From DATGHS01 sp035307785 (GTDB lineage: Bacteria > Planctomycetota > Planctomycetia > Gemmatales > Gemmataceae): 33,365 nucleotides of DNA. Below, piece after piece: positions 31,485-33,365 of this stretch. The stretch covers positions 1-33,365 of the forward strand of contig DATGHS010000321.1 in the NCBI GenBank assembly GCA_035307785.1. Reading direction: 5' to 3'. A program made the position numbers and the translations under genes. How positions within the stretch are numbered: the stretch's first letter is position 1; each line of letters begins with the position of its first letter. The notes under the pieces were generated by a model that worked only from the letters and a program-made list of their open reading frames with translations, did no database searches and had not been told where the DNA came from.

Positions 31485-32630
31485 ATGAGTCCGCTTGAAT
31501 TGCGTCCTGGCCTGGAGGACGTGCCTGTCGCAAAATCCGCCGTCAGTTTCATTGATGGTCATAATGCTCGTTTGGAATATCGCGGGATTGCCGTGGAAAC
31601 GCTGGCCCGCGAAAGTTGCTTCGAAGAGACGGCCTGGCTCTTGCTCAAAGGCGACTTGCCCAGCCAGCGCGAACTCGCGGAATTCGACCACCAGCTCCGG
31701 CATCATCGTCGCATCAAGTACAAGCTGAAGGACCTGATCAAGACGCTGCCGGAAACCGGCCACCCGATGGACGCCTTGCAAGCCGGCGTGGCCGCCCTGG
31801 GCATGTTCTACCCGGCCCGCGACGTGAGCAACGCCAAGACCAACTGGGAATCGGTCATTCGCATTTTGGCGAAACTGCCGACGATCGTGGCCGCGTTTCA
31901 CCGCCTGCGCCGCGGCGATGAAGCCATCGACCCCCGCCCCGATCTCGATCACGCCGCCAATTTCTATTACATGCTCTTCGAGCGCGAACCGTCGCCAGCT
32001 GTGCGGCGCGTGCTCGACGCCTGCCTGATCCTGCATGCCGAGCACACGATGAATGCATCGACCTTTTCCGGCCGGGTTACGGGCAGCACCTTGGCCAGTC
32101 CGTTCTCGGTGGTCAGCGCGGCCGTCGGGACGCTCACCGGCCCGCTGCATGGCGGGGCGAACGAGCAAGCCTTGGAGCAATTAGCCGAGATCAAGAACGT
32201 GAGCGAAGTGAAAGGTTGGCTGGATAAGAAGCGCGCCGCCGACCCGAAGTACAAGATCATGGGCTTCGGCCACCGCGTGTACAAGGTGAAAGATCCGCGG
32301 GCCACGGTGCTTCAGGAGCTCGCGGAGAAAGTCTTTGCCGAAACGACCCGGCCGCCGGTTTACGATATTGCGCGAGAACTGGAGCGCGTGGCCGAGCCCA
32401 TTTATGGCTCGAAAGGCGTGTATCCGAACGTCGATTTCTATTCCGGCATCGTCTACCAATCGCTCGGCATTCCGACCGACCTGTTCACCCCCATCTTCGC
32501 CATCGCCCGCTCCGCCGGCTGGCTCGCCCATTGGCTCGAACAGCTGCAAAACAACCGCATCTTCCGTCCCGAGCAAATCTACGTGGGCAAACGCAATGTG
32601 GAATATGTGCCGCTAGAAAAAAGGCCATAA
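31485..32630 (+). CDS. gltA: Citrate synthase
   Basis: A 381-residue enzyme condensing acetyl-CoA and oxaloacetate to citrate at the entry of the TCA cycle, of the shorter (homodimer, type I-like) length. The N-terminal SFIDGHNARLEYRGIAVETL and the segments MNASTFSGRVTGST, GPLHGGANEQALE (first catalytic His), GFGHRVYKVKDPRA (second His) and PNVDFYSGIVYQSLG (catalytic Asp) are all typical. The ATG at 31485 is preceded by GGGGAA. Methylcitrate synthase shares this sequence type, so the 2-methylcitrate reaction is possible, but no prp genes are near. It has a long imperfect hairpin plus T6 just after the stop. Confidence 0.94.
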   Translation: MSPLELRPGLEDVPVAKSAVSFIDGHNARLEYRGIAVETLARESCFEETAWLLLKGDLPSQRELAEFDHQLRHHRRIKYKLKDLIKTLPETGHPMDALQAGVAALGMFYPARDVSNAKTNWESVIRILAKLPTIVAAFHRLRRGDEAIDPRPDLDHAANFYYMLFEREPSPAVRRVLDACLILHAEHTMNASTFSGRVTGSTLASPFSVVSAAVGTLTGPLHGGANEQALEQLAEIKNVSEVKGWLDKKRAADPKYKIMGFGHRVYKVKDPRATVLQELAEKVFAETTRPPVYDIARELERVAEPIYGSKGVYPNVDFYSGIVYQSLGIPTDLFTPIFAIARSAGWLAHWLEQLQNNRIFRPEQIYVGKRNVEYVPLEKRP

Positions 32631-32636
32631 ATGAAG

Positions 32637-32736
32637 GGACACAAAGGCCACCAAGGAGACACAAAGAACACAAAGAATCGGAGAACCGTCTTTGTGATCT
32701 TTGTGTCTCTTTGGTGTTCTTTGTGTCTTGTTTTTT
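32637..32736 (+). terminator. 40-bp imperfect hairpin with T6 after citrate synthase
   Basis: Arms 32637-32676 and 32689-32728 (built of ACACAAAGA and TCTTTGTGT units) pair at about 35 of 40 positions around 12 bases, followed by TTTTTT at 32731-32736. It begins 6 bases after the stop and lies before the HicA start. Confidence 0.75.
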
Positions 32737-32773
32737 ATTGCATTTTCGCGGCTGGAATCCGGAGTAAAGGCCA

Positions 32774-32968
32774 TTGAAGGTCCGAGAACTCCTAAAATTG
32801 TTGAAGAAGGACGGTTGGGAGATTGACCGTTTACGCGGCGATCATCGCCAATTAATTCATCGGAGAAAGTCCGGAACAGTTACGGTTTCCGGCCACCTTA
32901 GCGATACCGTGCATCCCAAGACCTTGAAGAGTGCCCTGAGACAGGCTGGATTGGAGAACGATCAATGA
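32774..32968 (+). CDS. hicA: HicA-family toxin (mRNA interferase)
   Basis: A 64-residue protein with the double-stranded-RNA-binding-like fold of HicA: VRELLKLLKKDGWEIDRLRG, then the catalytic His in GDHRQLIHRRKSG, then VTVSGHLSDTVHPKTLKSAL. The family cleaves mRNA and is held in check by HicB. The start is TTG (32774), with GGAG (32761-32764) and AAGG (32767-32770) upstream; no ATG fits. The stop overlaps the hicB ATG by four bases (ATGA), the usual translational coupling. Length is a little under the typical 60-80 residues but complete. Confidence 0.88.
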   Translation: MKVRELLKLLKKDGWEIDRLRGDHRQLIHRRKSGTVTVSGHLSDTVHPKTLKSALRQAGLENDQ

Positions 32969-33180
32969 AGGAATACACAGTTATTTACGAATGGGGCAAG
33001 CGCAACTGGTCGGCTTACGTTCCTGACTTGCCTGGTTGTATTGCTACAGGGAAGACTCGGAAGCAACTGGAGCGCATGATTCGTGAGGCAATTGAGTTTC
33101 ATATCGAGGGGATCAAAGCTCGCGGCGAAGACGTGCCGGAGCCGAGTGTTGAGGCTGGCGTGGTAAATGTTTCCGCGTAG
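32965..33180 (+). CDS. hicB: HicB-family antitoxin, short form
   Basis: A 71-residue partner of HicA with the partial RNase H-like fold: YTVIYEWGKRNWSAYVPDLPGC, then KTRKQLERMIREAIEFHIEG, ending in a short tail. The ribbon-helix-helix or helix-turn-helix DNA-binding domain found in longer HicB proteins is missing, so autoregulation would need another factor or does not occur. It starts within the hicA stop (ATGA at 32965). The gene order toxin then antitoxin is the normal hicAB order. Confidence 0.87.
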   Translation: MKEYTVIYEWGKRNWSAYVPDLPGCIATGKTRKQLERMIREAIEFHIEGIKARGEDVPEPSVEAGVVNVSA

Positions 33181-33212
33181 AAGCCAAGCATTTAAAGGTT
33201 TCACAATTCAGC

Positions 33213-33365
33213 ATGTTGCCACTCGATGATCCACGCTGGAAAGAACTCAAAGGCGGCTACAAGACCGCTTATGACGCCTCGGGGGCATTGCGACGTTTAG
33301 AAGCCGGAGACGATGTTTGGCCAGAATTGTGGCGAGAACTCCACCATCAAGGCGATGTGGGAGAG
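33213..33365 (+). CDS. Conserved hypothetical protein, N-terminal part (runs off window)
   Basis: An open frame from ATG 33213 to the window end, 51 codons, beginning MLPLDDPRWKELKGGYKTAY and going on through ALRRLEAGDDVWPELWRELHHQGDVG. I recall the ELHHQGDVGEASYAAVP pattern from a widespread family of unknown function often near toxin-antitoxin and immunity-type genes, but the rest is outside the window. The nearest purine-rich tract (AAAGG, 33194-33198) is far for a ribosome site, so the start is provisional. Confidence 0.55.
   Translation, partial: MLPLDDPRWKELKGGYKTAYDASGALRRLEAGDDVWPELWRELHHQGDVGE

Noticed and set aside
7296..32728. The repeated palindromes as a CRISPR array
   Set aside because: They are single inverted repeats scattered over 25 kb, with no equal spacing, no spacers and no cas genes.

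Overview
The window looks like a chromosomal segment of a planctomycete, probably from the Gemmataceae or a related group of Planctomycetia. The signs are a DUF1559 protein with a pilin-like N-terminus followed by a small lipoprotein gene, a DUF1549/DUF1553 (PSD1) gene and a DUF1501 gene on one strand, a Ser/Thr kinase with a zinc-ribbon N-terminus and membrane C-terminus, a Uma2 protein, and large membrane or secreted proteins of planctomycete type. The assignment rests on family content recalled from memory, not on a search. There is no rRNA, tRNA, CRISPR array, phage or insertion sequence that I can support.

Layout. 1-3.8 kb: the 3' end of a CehA/McbA-like metallohydrolase, an aldo/keto reductase, a convergent membrane protein and a small zinc-ribbon protein. 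3.8-6.3 kb: a promoter, the DUF1559 protein, a lipoprotein that seems to have lost its stop codon, and a cupin-like protein with a twin-arginine leader. 6.3-13.5 kb: a minus-strand series of Mop-like molybdate protein, prolyl-tRNA synthetase (proS), secreted ARPP-1-like protein, nicotinamidase, OmpH/Skp chaperone and Ser/Thr kinase. 13.6-17.3 kb: a secreted alpha/beta hydrolase convergent with a large PpiD/SurA-like membrane-anchored protein. 17.5-25.1 kb: topA, then PSD1, Uma2 and DUF1501. 25.1-30.4 kb: a divergent 2x[4Fe-4S] ferredoxin, an APC permease fused to UspA-like domains, and an M28 peptidase with a PDZ domain. 30.6-33.4 kb: an esterase-fold protein lacking its catalytic Ser and His, citrate synthase, a HicA/HicB pair, and the start of a conserved hypothetical gene cut by the window end.

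The most unusual signal is not a gene. Thirteen inverted repeats or repeat clusters, several of them perfect (25 bp, 38 bp, 30 bp arms), are scattered through the window. Most begin within about 12 bases of a stop codon, overlap it, or overlap the last codons. Three lie just upstream of proS, topA and the esterase-like gene. Two lie inside reading frames, in the kinase and in PSD1. Each of these two spans 78 bases, keeps the frame and adds a low-complexity peptide to the protein. One repeat family occurs at two loci 16 kb apart, and its copies differ by paired substitutions that keep the stem intact. This suggests a dispersed palindromic element under structural constraint, able to sit in or next to genes, comparable in behaviour to REP/BIME elements or Rickettsia palindromic elements.

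Most genes are ordinary housekeeping or envelope functions: translation (proS), topology (topA), TCA cycle (citrate synthase), NAD salvage (nicotinamidase), envelope folding (OmpH, PpiD-like), and the secreted planctomycete families. The accessory part is at the right end (HicAB and the truncated gene).
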